Assembly (NCBI GenBank): GCA_947650285.1
Contig: CANTFL010000272.1
Coordinates: 372,001 to 436,000 of the forward strand
Source: Hyaloperonospora brassicae
Taxonomy: Eukaryota > Oomycota > Peronosporomycetes > Peronosporales > Peronosporaceae
Length of the DNA stretch: 64,000 bases
Direction: 5' to 3'
A program made the translations under genes and the position numbers. The number at the start of each line of letters is the position of its first letter. Within the stretch, counting starts at the first letter, position 1. Shown here in pieces: positions 11,557 through 22,440 of the stretch. A model generated the notes under the pieces. The model saw nothing but the letters and a program-made list of their open reading frames with translations, was not told the origin of the DNA and did not search any database.

Positions 11557-12905
11557 GAGGGGGCGTCGCGCTCAACGAACTTGAGCCTACGACCCTCTAG
11601 TGACTGTCGACGATCAAAGTTGTTCGACGCCCCACAGTCTACTAGGGCACGAAGCGACAAATCATTTGTCTCTTCCAACTTCAAGGTGATGAGCGAAACG
11701 TCATCACCAGGTGCCGAGACACACAATGATTGTGTATCTATAGCAACTTTCGTCAAGAGATTTGCAAATTCTCTTGAGGTTGCTGGATCAGTAGGGCGCT
11801 CCGCCCCTTCTGACCCCGTCCATTTTTTTGATGGTGAGCTTCTCTGTTGCGGCTTCGCAACAGCGCTGGACCCACGCCCATTGACCTTTCTGGCAAATGG
11901 ACGACCATTTCGCTCAGTACTGTTTGGTACTGGGCGTGGAGCACTACACTCATATGCGTAGTGCCCTAACTTCTGACAGCGATTGCACCTCTGCATTCGC
12001 TTGTTGTTTGAAGAGCGAGGTCTCTCGCTCTCAACATAGCAGAGTTCCATTGGTTCTGGACCTCCGATCTCTTGTCGTCTCGGTGGACAATAAGAGTTTA
12101 AGCTAGCATGAGCCTGTCTCATGCTAAAGTCTTCCTGTTCCGCGGCTGATATCGCATCTTCCAGCGTATTCAGCTCAAAGCGGAACAGGTGGCTCCTGAC
12201 GGGCCCTTCTGCGAGCCCTTGCATGAGCACCGTAATCAACGTGTGTTCATGAAATGGGTTAGCAGTTAAACTACTCGCGAGGAGTCGTATATGTTGAGTG
12301 TAAGCGTGCAAATCACGCTTACCCTGCTTGAGTTTCAGGAGCTCTGAACGAGAGCTGAACTCAGCGCGTGGCGGCTCAAACGTTTGTCTGAGCCGGGACT
12401 TGAAGTCATCTAGCGTCCTAAACACATGTGGGTCGCTACTCTCGAGTCCCAGAGACCAAGTTTTGGCACGAACTGCCAAGTAGGTTTGAGCAAATGTGAG
12501 TTTCATTTGCTCATCTTCGACGCGACGAGCCCTTAAGGCTCTGTCGAATTCGACAAACCACAGTAACAGGGAGTCTTACGGGACTCCACTGTACTTGGAT
12601 ATGTCAACTTTCATGACCTCGGGATGACGCGCATGTGCCGTTCCGCCCACAGCAGCATGAAATTGCTGCTGTCTCAACAGCTCTGTCTGTTGAGCACCGA
12701 GTTCTCTCAACTGCTCGGCCTGTTGAGAGCCTTGCTGGTGAAGCAAGGCTACTTTCTCCCTTTCGGCGACAAGTTCATTTTGAATGAACTTGGCTATAGC
12801 GGCATGTTGTTGGTCTCTGTCTAGAGACTCCAACATGGCGCCAATGGCGAACTCGCCTACGGTAGAACTCATTCGTTCTACCGCACTCCATTCGATGTCA
12901 CTCAA
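11553..12905 (-). pseudogene. gag: Element C gag with protease active site, one nonsense codon
   Basis: ORFs 12905-12576 and 12506-11553 are in the same frame, separated by a TAA at 12578-12576 where element D has a glutamate codon. The N-terminus is a Gln/Leu-rich coiled coil (repeated QQ..L.EL). The middle is the retrotransposon Gag capsid domain; a single zinc knuckle CNRCQKLGHYAYEC follows. The end carries the protease motif ALVDCGASNNF, then runs out of frame after a 1-nt deletion. Without the two lesions it would be a gag-protease fusion. Confidence 0.85.
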
Positions 12906-12985
12906 ATGGCTAAACCCTTCACGCGTGGTGTAAAAGGTCTATTCATCATCCAACATGTTCATGTTGGATGCTGTGGTCCTTGGAA

Positions 12986-13006
12986 GGACTATAAAGTGCT
13001 ACCAGG
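12986..13006 (-). promoter_or_regulatory. Element C primer binding site
   Basis: Directly after the 5' LTR the minus strand reads CC then TGGTAGCACTTTATAG. The TGGTAGCACTT core is shared with element B (41468 on) and, mutated, with D (24802 on). It implies a primer tRNA ending AAGTGCTACCA; I did not identify which. Confidence 0.65.
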
Positions 13007-15182
13007 TGTAACGGGGCACACCCTTGCGTGAACTTAACGCAAGGGTTTTGGTGCGCCCGACAAGCGTACACGAGGCAAACGAGAAAGCGTAGATAAGGGA
13101 AAAGTAGAACTGTTGTATTAATATAATTAAGTCTTTTTGTTACTGTCTCTCTGTTTAACCTGGCTTAATTTTGTTAATATAACTGAGTGTATGGTGACGT
13201 CTCGTCACCACACATTGCGCGCGTCCTGCGGCGATTGGTGGGTTGATATCATCAAGATATCAACCAATGAGCAGACCCTTTGGTCGCCTCACCAATATCA
13301 CCACTATCGGTGATATTGTTCAAAGAATATTCGACTTAATATTCTTTATTGTCACTTTCTTTAAAGTGACAATTCTGTGGTGAAGTCACTAATCGAATTT
13401 TGTACGAGGATCGGTGGCTACACATTTGGGACACCACTTACTGGTGGAAAAAGAGGCCGTGGGACTTGGCGATCCAATAAGAAAAACGGGATCGGCGATC
13501 CCATCCAACTGTCGTCAGACTGATGGGTATGGAACGATCTGAGACGGGGTGATAAGGGACAAGACGACAGTTAGGATGATTTCCACGGAGCGATCTGGGA
13601 CAAGGATCTGATATCGGGCGATGTGATGTGACTCCGTGACGAAGGTGTGACCTCCTGCAGACTGGTGACACTCTCTACGGGTCTCCCAAAAGGAGTACTG
13701 GTTTAGGTTAATTATGGACCGATCTGGAAGTGGGGATGTTTGTGGGGGTCTGTGGGACCGTTGAAGAATTGTGGATGGTCCTATTGTGCGGATAAACCGT
13801 TGAGTATAGTATCGGAGCATGCACAATGAACGGAAAATACATATTGGGCCGGACCGCACTGTGTCGATCCTCAACGATCTCGAATTGGACACCAGATCGG
13901 CCATGTTCCCTGCTGGTTATGGATATATCCATGATGGAGCTATTGTATGATGATGTACATGCTTGTTGAAGATCCATGAGTGATGTCTTAAAAGTTTAGA
14001 CCGAAAGAGCCAGTGGAAGTCGGTTGAATTGACGTCACAAAACGGATTTGGACACATTTGGTATTTAAGTACTATTTTGGACTTTTTGGTATCAAAATTG
14101 GGTATTTGGTATTACATTTGGAATTTGGTCCTTTTTGGTGTCTAGGTACGATATCGGGAGTATTGGCGCTATCTTTGGAGTACAGGTCACGAAATTTCGA
14201 CACGTGTTCAAGGGGGCGGTCAAGCTTAAAGGTGATATCGACTTGGACAGTGATCTACGGCTGGGAATAGGCTTAATGATAGGTTGGACATTAATTTGGT
14301 TGGTTAATAAACAGACTTGGACTCTACTTCTTCTGCTCACGACGCACGTTCTCCTCCCCTCTTCTCCGGGCAAGATTGATTTGGCTTCCCCGGTGGGTCA
14401 AGGCACGCTTGTTACAAGGACACAGAAGAACGATCTTGGATTGTTGGCTAAGATCGAGAAGAGCGATCTCGGGATATCTGGCCCGGATCGATCAAGTACT
14501 CACACTCAACTCAACTGCTAGGGTAGCAGCCACACAACAAAGGAAAAGGAAAAGGATTTTGGACACAAAATCGCGAGACGGCTCAAGTGGTCAGAAGATC
14601 TGGACAAGGCGTTCAAGACAAGACCGAGCGAGATCGAAGCGATCTACTCGACATATCGGCGTGTTTTATTTTGGCGAAACCAAGAACCGATCTGTCCATA
14701 TTGCGCACTCCCGGCAATATCGGCCGATCCCGAGACCAGATCGGACCGATCCCAACGCAAGATCGACGCAAGACTACTATTTGCTGAGTGAAGATTTCCG
14801 CACAGCGAAGACCCCGATCACGAAGACTAATCGAGATCGGTGTGATACAAGATCGAGATCGCGACATCTCCAAATAGAGATCGCCGTGACTCAAGATCAG
14901 GATCGCAAAACTCGTTGGTGGTATGAAGATTTCCGCACCGGAAGCGAACGCTCAACCTCAAACCCTCAGCGAGATCGACATCTCACAAGGCCATTACGAA
15001 GAGCTCAAGCCAGCCCAACCGACGGGTACACAAGGTGAGCACAAGGTTATACAGCAAGGCACGGATCGGAGTACCCCCTCCGTGAGTCGGAAAGTCTGGG
15101 CAAGTGGAAGATCGACACTCACTAAAGTAATTTTGTGAGATCGACTTCACCACAATTCCATGTAATGGGCTGCCCCGTTACA
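13007..15182 (-). repeat. Element C 5' LTR, split by a solo LTR
   Basis: 13007-13375 and 15159-15182 together reproduce the 3' LTR at 6108-6498. The break carries ATTC on both sides of the inserted A-family LTR. Confidence 0.92.
13376..15154 (+). repeat. A-family solo LTR inserted in element C
   Basis: 1779 bp, TGTGGTGAAG...CTTCACCACA, flanked by a 4-bp duplication ATTC (13372-13375 and 15155-15158). Its 3' third resembles the E and A LTRs (GACGGCTCAAG, CCGACGGGTACACAAGG). It has no internal coding region. The many GATCTGGGA/GATCGGCGATC motifs are typical of the family. Confidence 0.9.
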
Positions 15183-15187
15183 GTGTT

Positions 15188-15911
15188 CATGCACAGGGAC
15201 TAATAGTTCTGCAATTAATTACTTCACCCAAGCTGGTACAGATGGTTGATGAGTCACACGTCCAGAGATATTCGATGAAGATACCCGTTACAGCGTGCAG
15301 TCAAGACCTAAATTCTTCGTTTGGGTTCCTGCTTCTATTAGTTGCTCGTGCTCGCGCACCTTCCGAATACTGTGTAACTTGAGGTATATGAAGCGTATGT
15401 TCCTAACGATTCCTTGCGTCTGTGACCCACGGATAATTACACGTAACAATCACCACGCGCTTTGCACAGTCCAATCGTTGCTTCTGTCAATTACTTGTCA
15501 TCCTATTTTGCTATCATCAGTTTCGCCCTCTTAACTGCTCCATCCAGCATTTTGTGATCATGTCGTGTTCCATTAGCCTTTGTATGCGATTGATCCGTCG
15601 ATCATAGTCCGGCACGAGAGTAGTGAAGCATACTTGATCGACCATTTTCTAAGTTCCGTGTGATGCGGCGTATTCGAACGTATATTGTTGAAAGTCCTTC
15701 AACTACAACAGCCTCGGGTTGTATATGCCTATAATTTATCCCTCGCACAAAACAATAATCGATATCCCTAAATATCCAGATTTACTTACCGATATTATCT
15801 ACTAACTTGAACCCATCGCTCGAAGTTATTTTACTTCGCAACGCGTTCCAGTCACTTGAACCATCCGTGGAGATACATAGACAGACAGACACGACGAGCG
15901 CGACTTTGGCA
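15188..15911. other. Upstream region of METAP1, no gene seen
   Basis: AT-rich intergenic sequence between the element C target site and the methionine aminopeptidase start. It must hold the METAP1 promoter; I could not assign an initiator or a transcription start. Confidence 0.5.
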
Positions 15912-17045
15912 ATGGGAGGTTACGAAGCGTGTGTGACCCCGACGTGTGGCAAGAGCGGCTCGCTCGTGTGCCCCACGTGCAAGAAACTCGGCATTCCGCC
16001 CGTCATGAGCTCCTTTTGCTCCCAGCTGTGCTTCAAGAGCTACTGGTCGTCGCACAAAGCGCTGCACCAGATGTTTACGCAAGCGCGGAAAGAGACCCAG
16101 AGTGGGCACGCATCCCCGTTCGACGGCTTTGCGTTCACGGGTAAATTACGTCCCGGTAAAGTATCGGCAATGAGTAAAGTACCCGAGCACATTTTGCGTC
16201 CAGACTATGCCGAGACGGGCATCCCCGTGTCCGAACAACAGGCGAGCAAGAGCATTCCTATTTACACACCCGAGCAGATTGCTGGTATCCGAGAAGCCTG
16301 TCGCATCGGACGAGAGGTGCTGGATATTGCAGGCAGAGCACTGCGTGTCGGCGTGACCGGTGACGACATTGACAAGATTGTGCACAAGGCCTGTCTCGAG
16401 CGGAACTGCTACCCGTCACCGCTGAATTACTACCACTTTCCGAAGTCGGTCTGTGTCTCGGTGAACGAAGTCATTTGTCACGGCATTCCCGACTCGCGTG
16501 CTTTCGAAGACGGCGATATTGTCAATCTGGATGTGACCGTGTACAAGAATGGCTATCACGGAGATCTCAATGATACGTTCTTGGTGGGCAATGTGGACGA
16601 AGACGGTGTGCGACTCGTGAAGACGGCGTTCGAGAGTCTAGCAACAGCGTCGAAGCTTGTGCGTCCAGGCACAATGTTCCGCGAGCTAGGAAAGCACATT
16701 GCTGCCGTTGCCAACGCACAGGACTTTTCCGTCGTGAAGACGTATTGTGGTCACGGAATCGGATCGTTGTTTCATTGCTCTCCAAATGTCCCTCACTATG
16801 CAAAGAACAAGGCTGTTGGTATCATGAAGCCCGGGATGATCTTTACGATCGAGCCAATGATCAATATGGGCTCATGGCGTGACAAGACATGGCCTGATGA
16901 CTGGACAGCTGTGACGCAGGACGGTATGCGTTCTGCGCAATTCGAGCATACTTTTCTCGTGACGGAGACGGGCTACGAGATCCTGACTGCGCGTGAAAAC
17001 GAGCCGGTGATGGAGTGGGACATGGCCAAGGTGCACCGTCCGTAA
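15912..17045 (+). CDS. METAP1: Methionine aminopeptidase type 1, cytosolic
   Basis: Removes the initiator Met from nascent proteins, normally at the ribosome exit. 377 residues, single exon. N-terminal MYND-like zinc finger with C7, C12, C20, C23, C36, C40, H48 and H52, the eukaryotic MetAP1 hallmark that mediates ribosome binding. The pita-bread catalytic domain has substrate His190 and metal ligands D207 (NLDVT), D218 (YHGDLND), H281 (YCGHGIG), E314 (TIEPM) and E345 (FEHT), all intact. I chose ATG 15912 (MGGYEAC) because the finger starts right after it; an in-frame ATG at 15807 would add 35 residues of non-conserved sequence. It ends at TAA 17043-17045. It is the only fully intact, uninterrupted host gene in the window. 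Confidence 0.96.
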   Translation: MGGYEACVTPTCGKSGSLVCPTCKKLGIPPVMSSFCSQLCFKSYWSSHKALHQMFTQARKETQSGHASPFDGFAFTGKLRPGKVSAMSKVPEHILRPDYAETGIPVSEQQASKSIPIYTPEQIAGIREACRIGREVLDIAGRALRVGVTGDDIDKIVHKACLERNCYPSPLNYYHFPKSVCVSVNEVICHGIPDSRAFEDGDIVNLDVTVYKNGYHGDLNDTFLVGNVDEDGVRLVKTAFESLATASKLVRPGTMFRELGKHIAAVANAQDFSVVKTYCGHGIGSLFHCSPNVPHYAKNKAVGIMKPGMIFTIEPMINMGSWRDKTWPDDWTAVTQDGMRSAQFEHTFLVTETGYEILTARENEPVMEWDMAKVHRP

Positions 17046-17420
17046 GTGCATGATATTTGCGACCTGATGCGACTTTTGAATCGCGAGTGGTAATGCCGTA
17101 GCTGCCTCGAGCTGCTGTATAGGTGGCTGCGTAAATTGCTTACAGAATGAGCAACCACGTAGGCGACAGTTATACGTGTGCCCTCACGTGCTGGTGTGCA
17201 CCTGTGTTACCGACAGACAGCCCATTGTGGGTGTATTCAGTAATAACGCATTTGAAACTGCTGTGATGTTTGTACGCGTGCGCTCACTTGATGATGAGAT
17301 GCTATTTGACACAGCTGAAGGGCTTGCAGCGCGTACTGACTTCGACGGTTATCGCAGCACTGACGTCAAAATACCGTTGGTATGCGCCCACTTGTTGTGT
17401 CCAAGTTGTACGTCAGCAGC
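17046..17420. other. METAP1 3' flank, no gene seen
   Basis: Short unrelated ORFs only. It presumably contains the METAP1 3' UTR and termination signals. Confidence 0.5.
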
Positions 17421-17720
17421 TTAGCTGGATCCGTTTTAGCAATAAGCTGCCAGCGACACAGTCGAGCGCTCCCTGCACCTAAAGGGCAGTGGTTGAGGTG
17501 TCCGAGTATGTACTATAGACAGCAATGCCGATCACTTGACCGATAGGAGTCGTGATAGCGAAGGCAAAGTTCAGCATGACGAGCTTCGTCTTGCTCTCGA
17601 GGGGGCTCAGTGCAGAGGCCCCGGTGGCAATGCCCTCGAAAAACTGGTGAAAGCACAGCGCTGCAAGCAACGTCTTGAACTCGGATCTTGTCGTGACACC
17701 GGGTCAATGTCCCTGTCCGT
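17420..17720 (-). pseudogene. ZIP-family zinc/iron transporter fragment
   Basis: The minus strand encodes LCFHQFFEGIATGASAL, the histidine/glutamate metal-site motif (HQFFEG) of ZIP transmembrane helix V, followed by a helix FAFAITTPIGQVIGIAVY. After TSTTAL a stop codon interrupts the frame; the same frame then continues VQGALDCVAGSLLL, matching the next ZIP helix. Helices I-III were not found upstream. Best read as a decayed remnant of a plasma-membrane or organelle divalent-cation importer. Confidence 0.72.
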
Positions 17721-19045
17721 GACTTGGTCTTTCGTCAGGCCATGCCACCATAACCTGGAAAGTGCTACTTCATCACAAGTAGGCATAGAATCTTCACGAG
17801 GAAATTGCGTCCTGTGCTGCTTACCGCTTATTTGTTTGCTGCTGCTACCGTAGCAGGGATAAACATGTACAACAAGCACAGGCGCAAGCTTTGTGATTTC
17901 AGTCTTACTATATTAGACACACACAAGCACATTTCGTTGTTTGTCGCGTGAGCAACAGTTTCGGTCTAAGGTTGGATCATGTAATCATGAAAAAGAAATC
18001 GATTGTAGCTATAAAGGAGCAGCTTCAACGTTGAGGTTGCGGTTTCCAGCGCACAACTACAAATTGTTTGGAGGATGTCGTAGTCGTGGTCAGATCAATG
18101 ACAACGACAAGCCATAGTACCGGCTCCGTAAGGCTGCCATACGTTCCAGTCCTTAAACATGCATGTATCTCAATGCTGTATGGCAAAAGTCTTTCGCAAG
18201 TCCATTCATCTAGATTGGTGCCGCTAGAGAATAGCTGGAATACGAGTACATCGACAAGAGGCTTTCACCCCATTCCTGATCGTTGGCATATATTGCGCCA
18301 CTGATGGTTCTGCAAGAAGAAAGGCGACACCCTGTATTGCCATTCCGAAGCGTGCTGTGTGCCCGATTCTTCGCAATGCCACCAAACACACGCGCAGTGA
18401 CCCCATTTCTCTCACACTTGCTTTATCGCCGCCAGCAAGCACGTAGCGCACTGCAAGCGACCTCTTCGCACTTTGTCTTCTGCTAGAGTGTGTGGAGGAG
18501 TTATCGTGTATATTAGCACCATGCCGCTAAGTAAATATATGTACGGCATGGTCCGTCGCAACAAATGTTGCCTGCTATTTCGCACGGCTGGAAGAGGAAT
18601 GGCGTAAGGACCAAGCGGCTGTTCACAGACCAAGCCACAGCAACGTGGTCTCTAGAGCTGCGTGAGCAGGTGTATCAAGCGACTTGTGCGCGAGTAAGAG
18701 CTTCGTGGCCGCTATCAAGCGTATCGTATTCATGATGAAGGCAATACATATCGCTGACGTCACCCCTTCATCGCTTACTTCTGTTAGATATAGTTTACAG
18801 CGATAGCAAAAGGAGGGACAGGCAAGTGCACGAATGGAATACCAAGATGGTACAACTACACCATGTGCCTGTCTGGCGGCGTCCGAGAGTTCGAGTCCTG
18901 CAATGCAACACGACGTACACGAAGGATCGACCATTTTTATAACACCATAATTGTTGCGTGTTAATGTACAATGCGCCATTGATACCATTGCATAGGGCAT
19001 AGGTAGTCGTAGGTACCACCAGTTCAATAATTGCCGCGACATAGC
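17721..19045. other. No supportable gene
   Basis: Several ORFs below 140 codons on both strands with no motif. The region may contain further eroded exons of the flanking broken genes. A GAGTTCGAGTCC sequence near 18885 resembles a tRNA B box but lacks an A box and an acceptor stem. Confidence 0.4.
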
Positions 19046-19549
19046 TCATGTATGCAGCAGAATAACAGCCACTGCTAGCCACACAAGAAACGACAGCTGA
19101 CAAAAGAGGTTAGACGTAATTTCGAAAGCAAACACAACTGCACGATGCAAAAAATACTCACGAAAGGTTTGGATACTCACAACGTGTCTGCATTCAAACG
19201 CAGTGATCACTGATGGCGTGAACCCGAATGTAGCCAACGGACTCGCGCAGTTAGGAAAGCTCGAGGAGACGGTCGTTAGCGCATCATTTTCGGGAACTTC
19301 ATGAGATGGAGACTACGGATCGTGTGGAGACGGAGGCGCCTTTTTCGATGGGCACTGGACTGCACAGCAATCCTCAGCTTTGCTCATTTTAAAACAATCA
19401 TGAGGAGAAGGGCCATTGCCCCAGAGCTTTACACATAAACCGATGCAATCAAGGTCAGGTACGCCTGGTAGGTCAGGCGTCTCAAGACTGAAGGCAGAAC
19501 GGGAAGCAGCGGCGGCGATCACCATGATCAGACCGGTCTTGATGTGCAT
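19046..19549 (-). pseudogene. Secreted Cys-rich protein with hydrophobic tail, in-frame TAG
   Basis: From ATG 19549 a hydrophobic signal-peptide-like start (GLIMVIAAAASRSAFS) is followed by a short domain with six or seven Cys (DCIGLC, DCF, DCCAVQC). A TAG at 19315-19313 interrupts the frame, which then continues SPSHEVPENDALTTVSSSF and further to a GT donor at 19180. Splicing to the AG at 19098-19097 (84-nt intron, phase 0) adds LSFLVWLAVAVILLHT and a stop. Signal peptide, Cys-rich ectodomain and C-terminal hydrophobic tail are the layout of GPI-anchored or membrane-tethered surface proteins. Either the 78-residue N-terminal product is the real secreted protein, or the TAG marks a pseudogene. 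No family recognised; no RXLR motif. Confidence 0.5.
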
Positions 19550-20777
19550 CGTGATCGAAACTTAAGGTCGACTGTCGTGAGTTTGGCTTGGCGGAATGCG
19601 GAATGACAGCAATGATGCAGGGCGGAGCAGTCGAGACAAACGTACGAGCACTCGAAAGCCGGTGACAAGATGGGGGATACATACATATATACACACATAC
19701 ATGCGCACGCACACATAATCGACGCAATGAAGAAGATAAGTACGATCGCACGAACATGCGTCGAGCTTCGTGCGAACGAACGACAGACTGGTGGGCTGCG
19801 GTCGGCTGAACGTGCGAGCGTACTATCGGGCCAGCATCTCGACATTTGTATGGATCAGACGTGCCACATGTACAGCGGAGATCGAGTGACAGGATGGGCG
19901 CATGCACATGAAGTGTGCGAGCTACAGGATCCAGCGGATCGTACGCGTGCCTAAACATACCTCTCCCTTCTCACTCACTTACTGACGAAGTGTACAAGCA
20001 GGCGTTCTATGCACCCCCGCATGAGCACCGATCTGCGTCACACACAGAGGTCATGGCTCGGTGTGCTACAGTGAGTTGACTCTGCGAGCTTGGATTCGAG
20101 CCAGCTTGCGTTCACGTCGTCTCAACGACGTTTCGTCACTTCGCATTTCGTCTAGTCGTTTTTTACCACATGGTTCGCTACAAGTACTCAGCACAAGAAC
20201 ACGTATGCTCCACTTACTGCTTCGACTGGATAGGTCTGCACCAAGCTGAAATCGTCCCATGCAACTAGACTTGGCAGTCATGATGCTATTGGACATGATT
20301 GTAACCGTGCACACAGACTTCGTCGTAGCAGAAAAAATACATCTAGAGGTTGGAAGTACCGCGCCAAGTGCCTACCGGCGCCAGTGCTCCGAGTTTAGGA
20401 GAGCTCGGACCACATTGTCACATATGGATGTGACTAAGCGGGGAACACCGCACCGTTCGAAATAGCGCCACAACGTGTCCACTGTGGTGTTGTCGGATCA
20501 CCACAAGAGATAGTGAGTGGGCAAATGCCAATAGTTAAGACCAGGTGCAGACCTTTCGTCTCTACGCTACGAGCCTCAACCCTTCCTGCGACAGCATGCT
20601 ATATTGTTCTACCTCACATAGGGGCGAGCACTACCTTTCTCTAGACGGCCGCAGCGGGCAGGTGAACGATGTAGCCTCAAATTGCCTGGCGATGTGTTAC
20701 ACAAGCAACAACCCCTCAACACGTTGACCTTCCGCCTCTATCCTCGATGCTACAGTTGCGAGTTGCTACACCTGTTT
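19550..20777. other. Gene-free stretch with short AC/AT microsatellite
   Basis: 19676-19715 is a degenerate ACAT/ACAC microsatellite. The remaining ORFs (for example 20061-20249 and 20545-20727) show no recognisable protein. No gene supported. Confidence 0.45.
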
Positions 20778-21214
20778 TGTAACGGGGTAGCCCGTAACAT
20801 GATATTGTCATTAAGGCTAAAATGGCAATAAAGAATATTACGTTGACTATTCTTTCAACAATATCACAAACATGGTGATATTGTTGGGATGACCGAAGAT
20901 TCTACTCATAGGTTGATATCGGGATGATATCAACCACCAATCGCTGCTAGACGCGCGGAATGGGTGGTGAGTAGACGTCATCATACGTTTCGTTAGATTA
21001 ATATAATTAAGTCAGGATAAACAGAGACATAAGATTGATAGGACTAAACTGTATTAAATAACGGTTTTGCTTTTACCAGAACAGAGTGTTCGCTTAGTCT
21101 CCTTTCCTTCCTCTGTGTTGGTGCAACACTTAGCAGGGCACTGACCATCGCTGTTGTCAGTGGAAGTGAGCTCCGTCATGGTCAACCAGTACGTTGTCAC
21201 CAGTGCCCGTTACA
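20778..21214 (+). repeat. Solo LTR of the element C subfamily
   Basis: 437 bp, TGTAACGGGG...GCCCGTTACA, with a perfect 5-bp target duplication TGTTT (20773-20777 and 21215-21219). Its sequence follows the reverse complement of the C LTR throughout (GATATTG, GGTTGATATC, ACGCGCG blocks), so it lies in the opposite orientation to C. There is no internal region. Confidence 0.93.
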
Positions 21215-21215
21215 T

Positions 21216-21984
21216 GTTTAGCCCTGTATAATCTCGGGAGATAAGCGAATGGTGCAGCGTAAGACGCAAGCAGACCACCATGTGAAGGAAGCATTGCCTG
21301 CCATTGCTTATAGCAATGACATGAGTGCGCTTGATATCGCAAATCGTCAAGCATGCGCGACCTGTCCCCCTCGAACAGCTCAACACGAAGGAAGCTGATG
21401 AACATGCCTTCTGTACCGCCATCGGAAGCTCCACCTTGTCGCTCGTCGCAGAGTTCTTCTCATCATTATGTGCGCCCAGTGTAACCTGGTGGTAACAGTG
21501 GTGCACACGTGGCACATTCGTCCTCGGTGCGCCGGTGACCTCAATATCAATCTTGTGTCGTGCGTCAAAAACAAGCGTGCAATCACATGTGAAACACCGC
21601 GCCTTCATGTGCAACGTCATTTTGCGTGGCCTTGAGTAGGAGACAAAGCTTCTAATGTCGCTGCCGTCTAGATGCTCCGCACTCGTCAGACCTGTCCGAC
21701 TTTATCTCCGATATTGCACCGTGTTTGTTGCAGCCAAGATCGTCAGCTACATTCTCTCTGCCGTTCTGTTTTCCGGTACAGAAATGAACAGCAATCTCTA
21801 GCAACGCTTGTGAGAGAGCGTTCGATCTCTCAATAAAAGCTTTCCACGTCCTCTGGCTCATTGAAAGATTTTCCTTCGTCGAAGACCATGGTCTTGTCGA
21901 TGCCTGCAGCGTAAATAGCAAATCGTCATTTTGCCGCTGCATATTTACGAGACGTCTTATATGATTCGATAAGTCAGCGCACGT
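21216..21984 (-). pseudogene. Unrecognised coding remnants between two solo LTRs
   Basis: Two minus-strand frames have protein-like composition: 21620-21210, with a possible frameshift to 21405-21157, and 21984-21652 (part of a longer ORF whose upstream half is LTR sequence). The latter reads MQRQNDDLLFTLQ and ALLEIAVHFCTGKQ. I recognise no family. Both ends are truncated by LTRs, so if this was a gene it is broken. Confidence 0.3.
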
Positions 21985-22440
21985 TGTAAAGGGGAACGCT
22001 CTTGACAGATGACTGACAAGACCTTGTGTTGACTGAACACAAGTCTGCGTACACCCGAAGTCACGCACACGAGGAGAGGAAGCGCAGCGAAGCAGGCAGA
22101 ACTCGAAAGTTCTGTCAGAGGAAAAAGCAGATCTGTATTTAATATACTTATGTTTCTCCAAAAAACCATCTTTGTCTTCACCTAACCATATTAAACTACA
22201 ATCTCATGTGTGGATCTCTTGCTCACCACCCATTTTGCGCGTCTAGCAGCGATTGGTGGTTAATCTGGTTGATGTGGTTACATCAACCAAAGCGGAGCAC
22301 CCAAGAATATTACCTTCGGGGGTAATATTCCGCCAACATCACCTCTTCTCAAGTGGTGTTGATTAAATATTATCTGAAAAGATGATACCCAAAATTGGTA
22401 CATTAGTATCCAATTTTTGTAAGGGGTTCGTCCCGTTACA
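21985..22440 (-). repeat. LTR of the element D subfamily, minus orientation
   Basis: 456 bp, TGTAAAGGGG...CCCGTTACA. Its reverse complement follows the D LTR (24358-24799) block by block: TTGGATACTAATGTA, AGAAGAGGTGATGTTGGCGG, TATTCTTGGGTGCTCC. No matching target duplication was found, so it is either a solo LTR with decayed flanks or the end of a truncated element. Confidence 0.82.

Larger units (their letters stand above)
6108..15182 (-). mobile_element. Element C: Ty3/gypsy chromodomain LTR retrotransposon, minus strand, integrase core deleted
   Basis: Bounded by LTRs TGTAACGGGG...CCCCGTTACA and a 5-bp target duplication GTGTT at 6103-6107 and 15183-15187. Order along the minus strand: 5' LTR, PBS, gag with zinc knuckle, protease, reverse transcriptase, RNase H, integrase zinc-binding part and C-terminus, chromodomain, polypurine tract, 3' LTR. 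An ORF on the opposite strand starts 133 bp from the 3' LTR. The two LTRs differ at only a few percent of positions. The 5' LTR is split by an A-family solo LTR (13376-15154). gag has a nonsense change and a frameshift, and the integrase catalytic core is missing, so this copy cannot be autonomous. Confidence 0.93.

Noticed and set aside
18875..18905. tRNA-like B box (GAGTTCGAGTCC)
   Set aside because: No A box, no matching acceptor arms and no plausible cloverleaf around it.
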